64,000 bases of DNA from Kalaharituber pfeilii. Lineage: Eukaryota; Ascomycota; Pezizomycetes; Pezizales; Pezizaceae. Positions 45,801 through 57,206 of the stretch are shown one piece after another; position 1 is the first letter of the stretch, and each line of letters begins with the position of its first letter. The notes beneath the pieces are model-generated. The model did not search any database and was not told the origin of the DNA. It worked only from the letters and a program-made list of their open reading frames with translations. The stretch lies in assembly GCA_015179045.1 (NCBI GenBank), contig WHUZ01000003.1, positions 372,001 through 436,000 of the forward strand, written 5' to 3'. A program made the translations under genes and the position numbers.

Positions 45801-46770
45801 GCTTCTCTGGGTCAATCTTATCATGGACACGTTTGCTGCTTTAGCCCTCGCTACTGATCCCCCAACAAGGAAGATTTTGGACAGAAAACCTGAGTCGAAG
45901 GCGGATCCTCTGATCACTGTTAACATGTGGAAGATGATCCTTGGTCAGTCAATTTACCAGTTGGCTGTGTCATTCGTTCTCCATTTCGCTGGTCCCTCAA
46001 TCTTGAAATATCATACGGAAAATGAGCTGCTTCGGATGAAGGCATTGGTCTTCAACACTTTCGTATGGCTACAAATATTCAATCAGTACAACAACCGCCG
46101 TTTAGACAACAAGTTCAACATTTTTGAAGGCATTACCCACAATTGGTTCTTCATTGGTATCAACTTGGTCATGATAGGTGGACAAGTCATGATTATTTTC
46201 GTTGGAGGTGTGGCGTTCTCAGTCACCAGGCTGAATGGAATTGAATGGGCTATTTCTATCATTCTTGGCATCATTTCCCTACCTGTTGCCGTAGTTATCC
46301 GCCTGATACCAGATAAGTGGTTGGAGAGGATCATCCCGGATTGGATGTTAAGAAAAGAAAATCCTAACGTCTTCCTTTCACATAATGAGAGATTTGAGTG
46401 GAGCAAACCTTACCTGGATGTCCGTGAGGAATTAGCATTCCTCAAGAAGATCCGTGGAGGAAGAGTCAACCAACTGAAATGGAAGGGTCGATTGGCAGTG
46501 GAGCATCTCCCTGGATTCAGGCCATCTGCACCGCCATCACCGATCATGGAGAATGGACAACAGCCCCCGCCCTCGCCTGGTTCCTTCTCTCCTAGAAGAC
46601 GCTCCAGGTCCAACTCCGCGTTTGGTACAGCGCTAGCGGTGTTACCGGGCGTAGTGGCTGGTGGTATTGGTAGTTCATCACCAGTGGAAAGGAAAATGAA
46701 TATAGACAGCCAGTTCCCAGGAACAGCGGACAAATTACCAAAGTCGCCGCCGTCGGACAATAATGTGTAA
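42877..46770 (+). CDS. PMC1: P-type Ca2+-ATPase, PMC1/PMCA type
   Basis: Three exons (42877-43689, 43755-45653, 45709-46770) give 1257 residues. P2B-type motifs occur in order: an N-terminal cytoplasmic region, WQLMWIAFNDKILILLSVAA (first membrane helices), TGES at about 327-330 (actuator), VPEGLPLAV at about 461, DKTGTLTQNKMT with the phosphorylated Asp near 505, KGASE, MVTGDN, and GDGTNDGPAL at about 843-852. Exon 3 carries the last membrane helices (e.g. LLWVNLIMDTFAALALATDP). A Pro/Ser/Arg-rich cytoplasmic tail of about 120 residues follows. Fungal PMC1 pumps Ca2+ into the vacuole. Intron 1 uses a GC donor (AAG/GCAAGT) with a clear ACTAACA branch, required to join NKK to KEDRVIDVTRSGK. 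Intron 2 skips a CAG close to the CTGAC branch and uses the next TAG. Confidence 0.96.
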
Positions 46771-49129
46771 AGAGTCAATTCCGATTTCATACAGGCAAGA
46801 CTGTTATTTTCTTTATATTACGCCAACGCTCCTTTTTCTTGCGCTTCTTGGCTTTCCTTCTCGGTTGCGTTAAATCAGATGTTTAGCTTACACTATTTTC
46901 GCCCTATGGCTCTTCCATTGTTTTTGTTTCTTTTCCTTCTTGCTCGTTAACAGGACTTACAGGATAGTTTTCTTTGATCTCTTTTTACATTTAATGTGTC
47001 CATGGAGAAGCCGAGATTGGGATACACACAGGATTGGGCAAACGCACGTTGAGAGAGTATTAGTCTTTTTAGTTCTTTTTTTTCCGTTGCTTTCTTTGTG
47101 CTCCATTTCCGTTTTCGTATTTTTTACGAAATTGCTTTGAGTTTAGAATTGGCAATAGGCTTTGAAGATAGGATGGGATGGGATGAGAAGGCGTGGCATG
47201 CCTAGGTTGGCTAGGCTAGTGGGCAGCTTGGGGATAGGCTCGTTTGGAAGGAAAGGATGGAGAGAAGCCTACTAACTTGCAAAGTGATTGCTGGGTGTGC
47301 GCATATCCTGCGTATCTGTGTGTAGATAGTGAACGATATCAGATTGTAGATTTGAGATTGTTTAGATACAAAGTATACAAACGTGTGGCGGTAGATGTCG
47401 ATTTCAATAGACGGCGCGCATCTATGTAATAGGGCTTTTTTTATGTTATTTCAATTTTTTCTCTCTCTCTCTCTCTTGACTTGCATTCCGATTTATTTTT
47501 TTTTCTACTTTCGTTTTCTAACTATTCCTTTGATTGTATGTTTACACGAATACCAACAAAGAAAAGTGTTTACTGGTAAGAGTTTACTGTAATATTAGTC
47601 TGTTGTCGGTGTTTGTGTTTTGCCTCTTTTTTTTTTTTTTTTTTTTTTTTTAATATTTGCTTACTATGTTTTTGCAGTTCGTTTGAAAGCTTTTGCGGCA
47701 TATATACCTTTGGTTAGCTTCTCGTGACCTCCTTGTTTTAATTTAGTAGTTAAGTTTTTTTTTTTTTTTTTTTTTTTTTTCTCTTGTTCGCTTGCAATGT
47801 TTACTTATGTGCAATACAGCACTGTAAATAGCTGTTTACTTACTTGCATAGATAAGTAGTATGTAGTCACAATGTGCATGGAATACCAAGGGATTAAAAA
47901 AAAGAAAAAAAAAGTGAGTATTGCCATTAGGGTGCCATACCCGTCTACATACAGCAAGCAGTATTACTATTAGGTAAATATTCAAGTTCCAATCATCGTG
48001 ATCAGAAAGAACCGGAAATGGGATATAACTCGCCATAAAACAAATCAAAAAAAAACAAATACACACAATTAATATCTGTCCTTGCAAACAACCCAGAACG
48101 ATTTATTATCTCACATCACCTCCAATCATCCTCCCTACCTGCCTGTCATCTTTGATACCACTGGTCGCCTCTTCCTCCTCCACATCCAATCTAACCTGCC
48201 CCACCCTTTACCCCCTCCTCTTCTCCTACCCTACTACCCCTGCCTGGCTGAGCGTTAACACCGCACCCATGAGCCCTACCCCATGAACCCCGCTACACTC
48301 CCTCCTGCCGCTGCAGCCCTTCCTCCTCCTCCCTTGCCCCGCCAAGAGGAATAAGAGCCTTCGCACCTCGAGGTCCTCCGGCATCAGTACCATACGCTCA
48401 GCCTCGAACTTTCATGTCCGCCATCACGCTCTCGCCGATGCCGGAACATCGCATGTGGGCGACCATGGTGGCAAGGAAGGGTTTGGCAGTGGGTAGGAAA
48501 TGGGAAGGTGTTGCTAGAAGAGACGACGTGGCTTAGTTGATGGCATGCTAATAAGGGCGATGGTGACGCGGCCTTGGCTCGCGGCGTTGGCGGCGACCCA
48601 GTGCCAGCACCTACACCTACGGAGCTGGCTCCGCGGGGCTTAGTCGGCGACGCGTGGACATTCCAATCAGGACCCCGCCCGTGCCGGCGGGGGGTCCCAG
48701 GTCGCTGTCACTACCCTGGTCACTATCACCAATGCCCGTCAACAGATGCCGAGCGCGCGCCTCGCGTCGCCGCTCATAGCAGCAACTATTCAACTAGCAT
48801 ACTAGAAGTCAGGGTCACGACATCTGGGGACACCTTGCAACTGAGATTGGAACGTGTGGATGACGCCTGTTTTGGAGACATGGGTTAGTAACGTTGAAGC
48901 TCAGGGTAACTGGAACATGACAAGGGTGGAAACATACTACTAATCTCGTTACTCAAAGCGCGCTCGGAAAGCCCATTGTTTTAGCCACCGTAAGCACAAC
49001 AAACATAAATACCTGACACCCGGCCATTCAAATATAAGTCGTTACCCGAAAATTTAGTTTCAAGAGCCGTTTCAAGTTTCAACTGGATACAAACGAACAA
49101 TTGTTACTGGAATATATTCGTTGATTCAT
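46771..49129. other. 3' region of PMC1 and gene-free DNA
   Basis: T-rich 3' flank with two T20-plus tracts (about 47629-47651 and 47757-47780) and a CT repeat near 47460-47476. 48160-48360 is C-rich and 48560-48780 is GC-rich with fragmented open frames. These fragments look coding-like in places but could not be assigned to a family. Confidence 0.45.
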
Positions 49130-50670
49130 ACCTTGGGTGAGACATGATGAATTAGAGAGTCGTGTGAACAATTCCGTGAAAACAAGGGCAAAAGGGCAAA
49201 ACGCGTAATTCGAGCATAAAGCAAGCCCTTAGGGACATTGAAAGTATTGGTGCGATAGTGAGCAAAGAATTGTACGTCACGCTCTGGTTCTTCGTCACCA
49301 ACTGATCCAGATCGTCTATCAGTAATACCCAGGGCGCCCTTGTCAGGCCTGGCGCCGGAGACTTGTCCTCGAGCAGCGCGAGCGCATGTGTAGGTGTTAC
49401 TCTCAGTGATTCTCTCGCCGTCGATGCCATAATAAGCTGTAGACGGCAATCTCCATCCATCCCATTAATTTTAACGAAGATGAAGTCATCGATCTCCTCT
49501 GCTGCAACGACAGCTAGCAACTGCGCAATGACTTCTCGCACAGTGACGGCTTTGCCGGTGCCGAGGTCCCGGAGATGTAGAATCTATTGGTGAAAGCATC
49601 CCCAAGGTGTGTATAGACTTCAGTGAATTCAGTTTCGCAGCAGGGGAGGGAAGTAGGGACGGCGGAGACGTGGAGATGGTTGCGGTAAGGGCATAGGGAA
49701 GTCAAAAAGGTTGGTAGAGAGGAGACGGGTGCCGAGGGGGTGAATTCGAGGGCTTTTTTATGACAACACTTTGGGTGAATTGACATCAGTGTCCCGCTTA
49801 TATGTTGTCAGAATGGAAGTTGAGTAAACTCACCGCTTGTGGGGTGGAGTAGTAAATTGCGAGGATTGTGCGCGTTTGTTGTCGTTTTCTAGGGGTCCCA
49901 GGAGTTTTTGAGCCGAAATTGTCAACATCGTCCCTGTCAAAGCTCTGGGGAAGGATATATTAGCCCTAATCTCTACTGTAGCCATGCTTTCGAATTCCCT
50001 ACGTCAATTAAAAACCCATCTTCTGGACTGCTTCTTCTTCATCTACCAGCGACTTGTCTCCTTCCTTATTTTCCGTCCAATCATGTCAATGTTGGTATCC
50101 CTTCCTCTGCAGATAGCCTCCCACATGAATTTGTCGGTATACGTTGCTGATATGTTGCAGTCCGTGACACACATCTTCTCCGGCGTATGAACACCTTCCC
50201 ATACTCCGTTGAGTTCTTAGAACGCGATTGGGGTATCTGCGTTGTATTCTTGTAAGAAGAGTATTATTGTCTGTCCGTTTATAGACAATAATAGGACTTT
50301 GCCCCAGCTTGGGTTGATGTACAATTCGTTCTGTGATGTATGAGCCATGAAATGACTGAAGGGAAGCTTGGGAGGGCGCATACAGGCATGGTACTGCACT
50401 CCATCTCGCCATCCTTCTCCGTGAACTCGCACGCCAATTGCATACCAAGATATGCCTCTCCCGATAGCTCTTCCCGCTTAATGAACAACCAATCGCCTAG
50501 CCACCACTCGAAATTTATCATTCAATTTCGTTCTAATTATCGCCTCTGTGATTACATTCTGCTGCTGGACTTTGCGCTTCTTGCTCAGGGCGCGATGCTC
50601 GGTTCCTGAGGGACCGGCGTAGACCCAGGTCCAGTGAACGTCCTCATCGTCAAGTACGTTAACTGAGTCC
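49130..50670 (-). pseudogene. ORC1: Decayed ORC1 copy (BAH domain plus broken AAA+ domain)
   Basis: Read on minus from 50670 the order is as in Orc1. DEDVHWTWVYAGPSG and EAYLGMQLACEFTEKDGEME come from the BAH domain. NELYINPSWGKVLLLSINGQ and TYTDKFMWEAI follow in other frames. After an acidic linker comes the AAA+ start LHVSAVPTSLPCCETEFTEV, then YISGT, REVIAQLLAVVAAEEIDDFI, VTPTHALALLE, and Walker B VLLIDDLDQLVTKNQSV. The P-loop is broken: one base is missing at about 49562-49568, so GTPGTGK-like coding continues only in another frame. Further frameshifts occur in the BAH domain, and after VTYN only scraps (TNTFNVPKGLL) remain. The AAA+ lid and winged helix are absent. Orc1 is the large ATP-binding subunit that recognises replication origins. 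A functional copy must exist elsewhere. Confidence 0.85.
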
Positions 50671-51919
50671 TCGCAGGTGATTCCTCTTAGGAGCTTTCAG
50701 AGGCATGGTCTACGTAAGGCCGATTCTTAACGGGGGTGTTTGCCTTCGGTATGCCTGCCTTCTTAATGACATTTTGAGTGTCGCTCGCGGGGAATTAGTG
50801 CTGGCTGCTGAGAAGCTTGATTGTCCGTGTCTTCTAACATGGACGGGGGGTATAAGGAAGAATAGCGGTCAAGCCGTATGGGCCTGCCTTCTCTCTGTTT
50901 CCTGCCGCCGTCTCCTTCGTTTGAGAAACGGTTGGGGGGGGGCGTGTTGAAAGAGAGTGCTGCCGTTGCGTCCACTCACATCGTCCCGCTACTTCGTGGT
51001 CTGGTGCCGGATTAACTTAACTCCAGACCCGTACGCCAAGCCGCACGTGGCGATATGTCTATTACCTATGGACTGGGTCGAGTCTCTCTATCAATTTATT
51101 GTGATAGGCATCTACCTTCGAAACTGTTTAGAGAACAGGCCAGGAGTTTATCATTATTTATATCTAGTCATCCAAGTTGACGCCATCACCATATGTAGGA
51201 CAGCGGAAGGACGTTTCTAAAGCCTAGGCAGGCAGGACAATGGATGGCTTGAGCAAAAGAACCTGCGACAATATCCCCCAATTGCTGGCAATTTTCCTGT
51301 TGCGGTGCTGCTGAGTTCCCATGGGGCTATTGAAGCGAAGTATATCTACTATAATGTTCTATGTTACTGCGCGCTCAGCAAAACGAAGGGCCATGTGACT
51401 ACTACATGTGAACCACGCACTCACAGTCATGAAGTCTCCTAGGCAGCCTCTGGGCTAAGTTGACCATTAACGAACAGTCTCCATTTTCGCCTTATAAATT
51501 TCCTTCAACAAGATTAACCTGGTCGTCTGATATCGGCATCATCCACTCACTCTACTCTACAATGGCGTCATGGGATAGCATACTTATTCCTAGGATATCC
51601 TTGAGATTTTGCATCATTACATATTCATCTGAATTGCATTACATGCATATCTTGTTTTCACCTGTAACTCCCACAAGACCGATAGCAAATTAAAAAGGTT
51701 TTGAGGTGGGATAAAGAATATCTATTTGCTCGCTCTGTCTATCTTGGGAGCTATCTACAGGATTCCTTCTTCGCTTTTTATTTCAGACTTGCGCACCCAT
51801 TTCTTTTCTTCATCACTTGGGCCTTTCGTGGTGTGAACGTCGATTTCCTTTTTGGGCGTGGGAACCGTGGTTACCCTATTAGAGCCTAGTCCTGCATTAT
51901 TCAGAGATCCTTGTTTCCA
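50671..51919. other. Spacer between two divergent gene relics
   Basis: No gene recognised. If the flanking relics derive from one duplicated segment, this would be their former shared promoter region. G-rich words occur near 50930-50945. Confidence 0.4.
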
Positions 51920-51924
51920 ACACA

Positions 51925-52785
51925 AATAATGGGGGGCGAAACCGCACACCGTGTTGGTCATCGGTGGCCACGGCAAGACCGGGCAATGCATCACCTCGAT
52001 TCTCCTATCCCATGGGCACGCGTCGTACTCGCTCATCCGCAACATGAAGCAAGTGAGCGAGATCATGGAGCTGGCAAAGCTATATACGGATGCAAAACTA
52101 ATTCTGCTGGTATATGACTTGAACAGAATTTCAATGCAAGAGGTGCAGGAGCTATTGGCGAAGGGCAATGGCAAAATTCAGTAGGCGATCTAAACCGTGG
52201 GGGCAAAGCGAGGCATCCGCAGGATCAGTTGAGTGTGGAGAGGGGAGCGGCGCCCAGGTCGTTGATGAGGCGAGGGGGGGAAGTACTAGGGCCAGGAGAA
52301 TGGTCAAGAGGCTTATTATGATCAGTGGATGTATCTATAAGAAGGGGGCAGCGGAGTGGTGGTCTGAGGAGGAAAGAAGTATTGGGAGAAACTGAGGAAG
52401 GAAGGTGGCGCTGACATATGTGGAGGCGAAAACTGAGGTGGACGAGGGGAAGTGAAGAAGTTCGAAAGGAAAGGGGGGTACATGAGGAGAAAGGGGTACC
52501 GGAGGGCGAGGAGGAAGAGGGATGCTTAAGCGCTGTGAGTGTGAGGGTGGGATCGTTGGTGAATGTTCCGCCAACAGGAAAGTTGCATGGGGACTAAGAC
52601 GGAGGCCTTGCCGAGAAAGAACTGGCGAGGTTAGTTGTAGAGCTGTGCGAAAGAACGGAACGCAGGAACAATGGGGAAGAATTGGATGCAGGTCGTTGGA
52701 TGGGCGGCGGGGGAGAACGATATTGCGGAGGCGGTCGAGAGGTCTATTGCGGAGGATGAGGATATCAGCGCGGCGCAGAGTGTTG
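51925..52785 (+). pseudogene. Decayed NAD(P)-binding Rossmann protein (GGHGK, SDR-like)
   Basis: The N-terminal dinucleotide-binding block LVIGGHGKTGQCITSILLSH, followed by SYSLIRN, matches the common fungal NAD(P)-binding GGHGKV family. The putative ATG at 51919 is out of frame with this block because of the adjacent G run. Downstream, different frames give LIMISGCIYKKGAAEWWSEE (the family's VSYxGSR...WWSxEDW block near mid-protein), then GTKTEALPRKN, then NWMQVVGWAAGENDIAEAV (the C-terminal xxVVxGxxxIxxAV block). The order and spacing are right for a protein of about 250 residues, so this is a whole gene eroded by frameshifts and stops. The substrate of the parent enzyme is unknown. Confidence 0.72.
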
Positions 52786-53329
52786 AGAGATTTTAGAGGA
52801 GGTGGAAACCAACTGGAGGCTGAGGGTAAGAGAAGGAAAGGCGCGCATAAAGGCTGGATCCCTGGGAGGGAGGGGGAGGCGTTTACAGAGGCTGGCTCAT
52901 GAGATAAATGATGAAAAGGACGTACTTATACTGTCGCACTTATATTTCCGGAAAACCAGATTACGAGGATATTCTTTGCTGAAAATCAGATATTTCTAAA
53001 ACAAAAAAGATACTTGGATATATAGTTGGGGGAAGTTTAATGTTTGTCGTTTGCTCTCATGACCAAATAAAGACTAAAAAGAGTAACGCACAGACCAGTG
53101 AAAGCGATAGCTAGGAAGAAGACGATATCTAGACACAATTGGTTCAAAGCAGACCAGAGCTGTGGATAATGATGTAGATCTCAGAGATTTGGATATTATC
53201 AAGGGTATCGACGAAGGTAAGATCCAATGCCGAAGAAAGCGACCAAGAGTATGACGGCATATCCCCTGATTTGGCTTTCGCTGCCTCACTTCAGACTTCA
53301 GAACAGCTCAAGTTTATGAAGATTCACTT

Positions 53330-53600
53330 GGCGACACAATTTTTAGGCTCAATTCTGAAGGAAGTGACGTTTCGGAATCGGATGATGAGGTAGAAATTCC
53401 ATCAGATGCTGATATGGATATGGAGGAAGCATTTGCGCCTTCATCAACTAAGAAGGCAGAAAGGCCAAAAAGATGGTAAGCAGTTAGAAGCGGATGCAGC
53501 GGATGAAGATGGATAGAAGAAAAAGAAGCGCAAGCTCAAGCATCTACCAACATTTACATCAACAGATGGTTACGCCTACCTGTTCTCTGACTTATTGTGC
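53330..53600 (+). pseudogene. MAK21: C-terminal relic of MAK21/NOC1-type ribosome biogenesis factor
   Basis: An acidic block (EGSDVSESDDEVEIPSDADM) is followed, after an in-frame stop at about 53478 and a frame change, by KKKKRKLKHLPTFTSTDGY. This is the signature C-terminus of Mak21/Noc1/CEBPZ (KKRKLKHLPTFASADDYA). Between them a QLEADAADEDG-like stretch ends at a stop. Upstream (53100-53300) only vague similarity is left. The living protein works in 60S pre-ribosome assembly and export. This fragment cannot encode it. Confidence 0.65.
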
Positions 53601-54392
53601 CTCATGTATATTCCTTCTCATTGTATCTTTGTATTCCTGTCGGGTACGTTGGTAAAATTCAATATGCTCATGAATTCACTGGTTTAATATCACTATCTGT
53701 TGTTTAACAGGGACATCATAGCAATACATATTCTAAGTTCTTTGTAGTATATACATTGCTCACTACATATATCTACAATGTACTTAATATGGAGGGAACA
53801 ATTCCAATGGTATCGCCCCTTTGCACAGAGCAGCGTTTACCCTCAGCTCAGCTGTCTTGGCACCCACTCACGGTTGAGAGGAGCTGTGAATGAGTTGTTA
53901 CCGGGTTTCCACTTCTTCTCTCCTGCTTACACAAATTTGCCTTTTTTCCAGTGATGGTATGTATTCCATACATATTCATGACGCCATTACAAGTCTCTGT
54001 TCCAGGTCCCAACTTTGAATGCATCCAGCTCACTCAACATTCAATCTACCAGCCACATAGTCTGGCTTGCCAGCCGCACTAGTCGATTACTATCTGCACG
54101 GCACAAACTTGGTAAGCACTGCTTCGACTTACTGTGTTAGTGGTCCGATTTAAGCATCCGTAGCCTGGAAAGCTCCTGCATGATGCAAGGTTCTGGATGT
54201 GGAATAGAAAAAGAACAGCCCCTTGTGGTACAGTGCCGGCCGTTTACTTACTTGGTGGCAAGGGACAAGCTTTCAAAGAGCATCTTGACTCAGTTCCAGC
54301 TTTGTGTCAAACAACGAGCGACGGGAACGAAATTATCTCTTGGAATTCTGATATCTAAGCATTGAAATCTCGAGTAACTTTAGGCTTTAGCA
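53601..54392. other. Upstream region of the HAD phosphatase gene
   Basis: No gene. It contains a TAGTCTGGC...CACTAG version of the dispersed motif at about 54059-54084. Confidence 0.45.
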
Positions 54393-55391
54393 ATGGTGGT
54401 AATCACAAAGAAATATGCCGCCATCTTATTTGACATGGACGGTAAGAGCATAGAGACATTCAGCGTTATTATGATTTACTGAGTTGAGCATTTTGCAGGT
54501 ACACTCATCGACTCTACTGCCGCTGTAGTAGCTCACTGGACTCGATTTGGACAAGAAAATGGCATCGATCCATTACTGATATTAGCGTCATCACACGGCC
54601 GAAGATCCTACGATATTTTAAAGATCTGGGCCCCAGAGAAGGCTAATTGGGATTATGTCAATGAAATTGAGGGGGAAATACCCAAGCGGAATGCAGAGGA
54701 TGCGAGGGAGCTGCCCGGTGAGTCTGGATACTGGAATATAATGTCCAGGCTACTACAACTACCCCTATCAACTGTAGTCAATCTGCAGACGCAGTAATCG
54801 AGGATGGAGCAATTATTGATGTTGGTGAAGGTGCCAGGAAGTTGATTAAAGCAATTCAGCAAGTTAAGGGAAAGTGGGCTATCGTCACTTCGGGTACGAA
54901 AGTTCTCGCGGGAGCATGGATGAAGGTTGGTTACTCGTTGCTTCTACCATATGCATGTGGGACTAATTTTTTGCTCACAAAGGTCATGCAACTTCCTGTG
55001 CCAGAAGTTTTCATCACGGCAGATCAAGTCGCTAATGGAAAACCTGATCCACAAGGTAGAGAGGCCAAAACAAATAGACTTCCGTACTATCACTGTTAGT
55101 TAACACGCCAACATTTGTTCAGGGTATCTGATGGCTCGTCAACTTCTGAACGTTCCGGATGACGCCCCTGTCCTAGTTGTTGAAGATGCACCTGCTGGGA
55201 TCCGAGCTGGAAAAGCTGCTGGATGCGATGTGCTAGGACTATTGACAAGCCACACGAAGGAGCAAGTAGCCGAAGCTGGTCCAACTTTTATTGTGGATGA
55301 TTTAGCCAGTGTGGAGTTTGTTCGGAGTGGCGATGATGGGCTGCAAGTAAAGATCACCTTGCCCCCAGAAGATGAGGAGTTGTTGAACTAG
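54393..55391 (+). CDS. HAD-superfamily phosphatase, glycerol-3-phosphatase/2-deoxyglucose-6-phosphatase type
   Basis: Five exons: 54393-54441, 54499-54717, 54789-54925, 54983-55055, 55123-55391; 248 residues, the usual length for Gpp/Dog-type enzymes. Motif I FDMDGTLIDS (nucleophile Asp14, Asp16) is split by intron 1 right after GAC G. Motif II is VTSGT (122-126). Motif III Lys is in NGKPDPQGY (Lys155). Motif IV is VVEDAPAGIRAGKAAGC (Glu180, Asp181). ITADQVANGKPDPQGYLMAR is typical of the glycerol-3-phosphatase/DOG branch, which dephosphorylates small sugar or polyol phosphates in the cytosol. The exact substrate cannot be read from sequence. Introns are 53-71 nt, with donors GTAAGA, GTGAGT, GTTGGT and GTAGAG. 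Unlike the three relics to its left, this gene is intact. Confidence 0.92.
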
Positions 55392-57206
55392 GAAAAAGCT
55401 TTGAAGGGATCCGCATGTTTATACTGGTACATACACTACGTTTGATAAGTCAATGCTAGAACGAGGAGCGTCACAGATTCCAAAACACGATTCCATGATC
55501 AATAGGCTGTGCCGAAGGCGGGAGGCCATGGTATGTGCAAGGGGTTCACATCACCCCGATAGATCAGCTCATCGTCCGGAGTAATTGGCCATTTTTTATC
55601 CAGATGTAACAACCATACTCCTACAGATCGTGTATCGATAAAAGAGACCTGGATTATCAACATCGGTTCGGTGATTGATTGGTTAGCTAAGTCACCACCG
55701 TGGAAACAAAGTGGACCGAAGCTCAAGAGCCAGGCTGTAGCAAGTCGTAGATCGGCCCCAGCGGGCAGGTTGCTGATCGACTTTTACTCAATCCGTGCAA
55801 ACCAGCAAGGGCTTGCAAAGCCCGACATTACAAAGTAGCGAGCACAGCCGTTGCTGTGCTATTGCTAGCTGACGGCGTAAGTGCTAGCATTGATCACAGC
55901 AAAAATGTCTGGGTACAAGGCTCAACATTGATTCCGTTCCTGAGCAGGAGGGCCCTGAATTCCTACAGCGCACGTGCTTGGATCCGCTTCCTACAAAACT
56001 GCCTGCCGTTGAGTTGTGATGGTCTTTCGACCTTCAGTAATGAAGCTTCATAACCGGGCATTCAATTATACTCTACCTCCTATAGGAACGCTATTTCGTT
56101 CGAGTCGTATTTGCACCTCTACTCAGTGTGTTCGTAACGGATTATTGATCCGATGGTACCTCCCGGCCGCTGCTCGTCTGTTGTATGTCGAGCCAAAGTG
56201 AGAAGCAAGTCGGAGATGTGGCTACATTCGATGCGGACGACACAATATGAAGCTTACAGCGATCCTCGGGCAGTGCAGAATGCAAAACAGCGAAGGGCAG
56301 ACAAGAAATTAGTGTAGAACTGTATGCGTCATACGTAACCAATGTGGAGGCGAACTGAGAGGCAGGTCACGCAAGGGGCACACGCTCAATTTCAAGCTGG
56401 TACAACATTCTCCATTCCGAGTACAACTAATCCGGGGCATCGAGGCCAGTTTCTCTTTCATCGACCACTCCACCCAACTTCATTTTTGAAGATCGCTCTC
56501 CATCCTAAGCCGAGAGGCTCGTCTGTTGTTGGATACCGCAACAGTGTTAGAGGGTGTCTAGTTGTAATGGATGATACCCATCATGCTGGATCTCATGTCT
56601 AACATTCCAAAAGCCCCAATCCAGTCTCTCAAGCCGTTCTCACTGCCCCTCGGGCCCCGGATGGACTATGATTCATCAGCATTTGCTGGTGCAATGGGTG
56701 TCGCTGCAGGCCTAACTGTCTTGGCTAGCAACCCAGGTCACCGGTTCAGCCAATGCCCATCTCGCTACCCCTGGGCGTGTTGATCGACTTTGCGTGCAGG
56801 GGGAAGAGGCAACAGCGGTTGCTTTTTTCTGACTTTCTTTTTCTTTTTCTTTTTTTTTGGTGGATGCAGTGGGACGGAGGGTGGAGCTGTGAGCAGGTCC
56901 TCTTTGGGCGTGCAACCTTTCGAGGTATTCTCTTATAAGTCAGGCCTCATCACCAGTTCGTGACGCTTACGCTCTAGCTATCAGCGTACAGTCATTTCAG
57001 AAAAATTGCGTTTTTGTTAACCGTCGATTGAAGTGCAGCCCTAGTCGCTCTTTTGCAGTGCTCCCTGCCAGTCGCACCGCCTGGATTGCAACCTTGCCAT
57101 ACCCAAGGCGCTGAAAGTTGCGCCGATTGAGGTAAGTTCTGCCTCCATAACTCCGCTGCTACATCGACGCTAATTCAGGAACAAAATAACCTGACCTTGT
57201 CCAGCA
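55392..57206. other. Intergenic region and 5' region of the homeodomain gene
   Basis: No coding feature is supported. The last 80 bp look like a 5' UTR intron: donor GAG/GTAAGT at 57132, CTGAC branch at 57191-57195, and CAG acceptor ending at 57204, two bases before the ATG. A pyrimidine tract occurs near 56822-56859. Confidence 0.5.

Noticed and set aside
48574..48888. 104-codon plus-strand frame in a GC-rich patch
   Set aside because: A coherent-looking phrase exists in another frame too (VTTLVTITNARQQMPSARL), and neither matches a family. It could be another relic but cannot be assigned.
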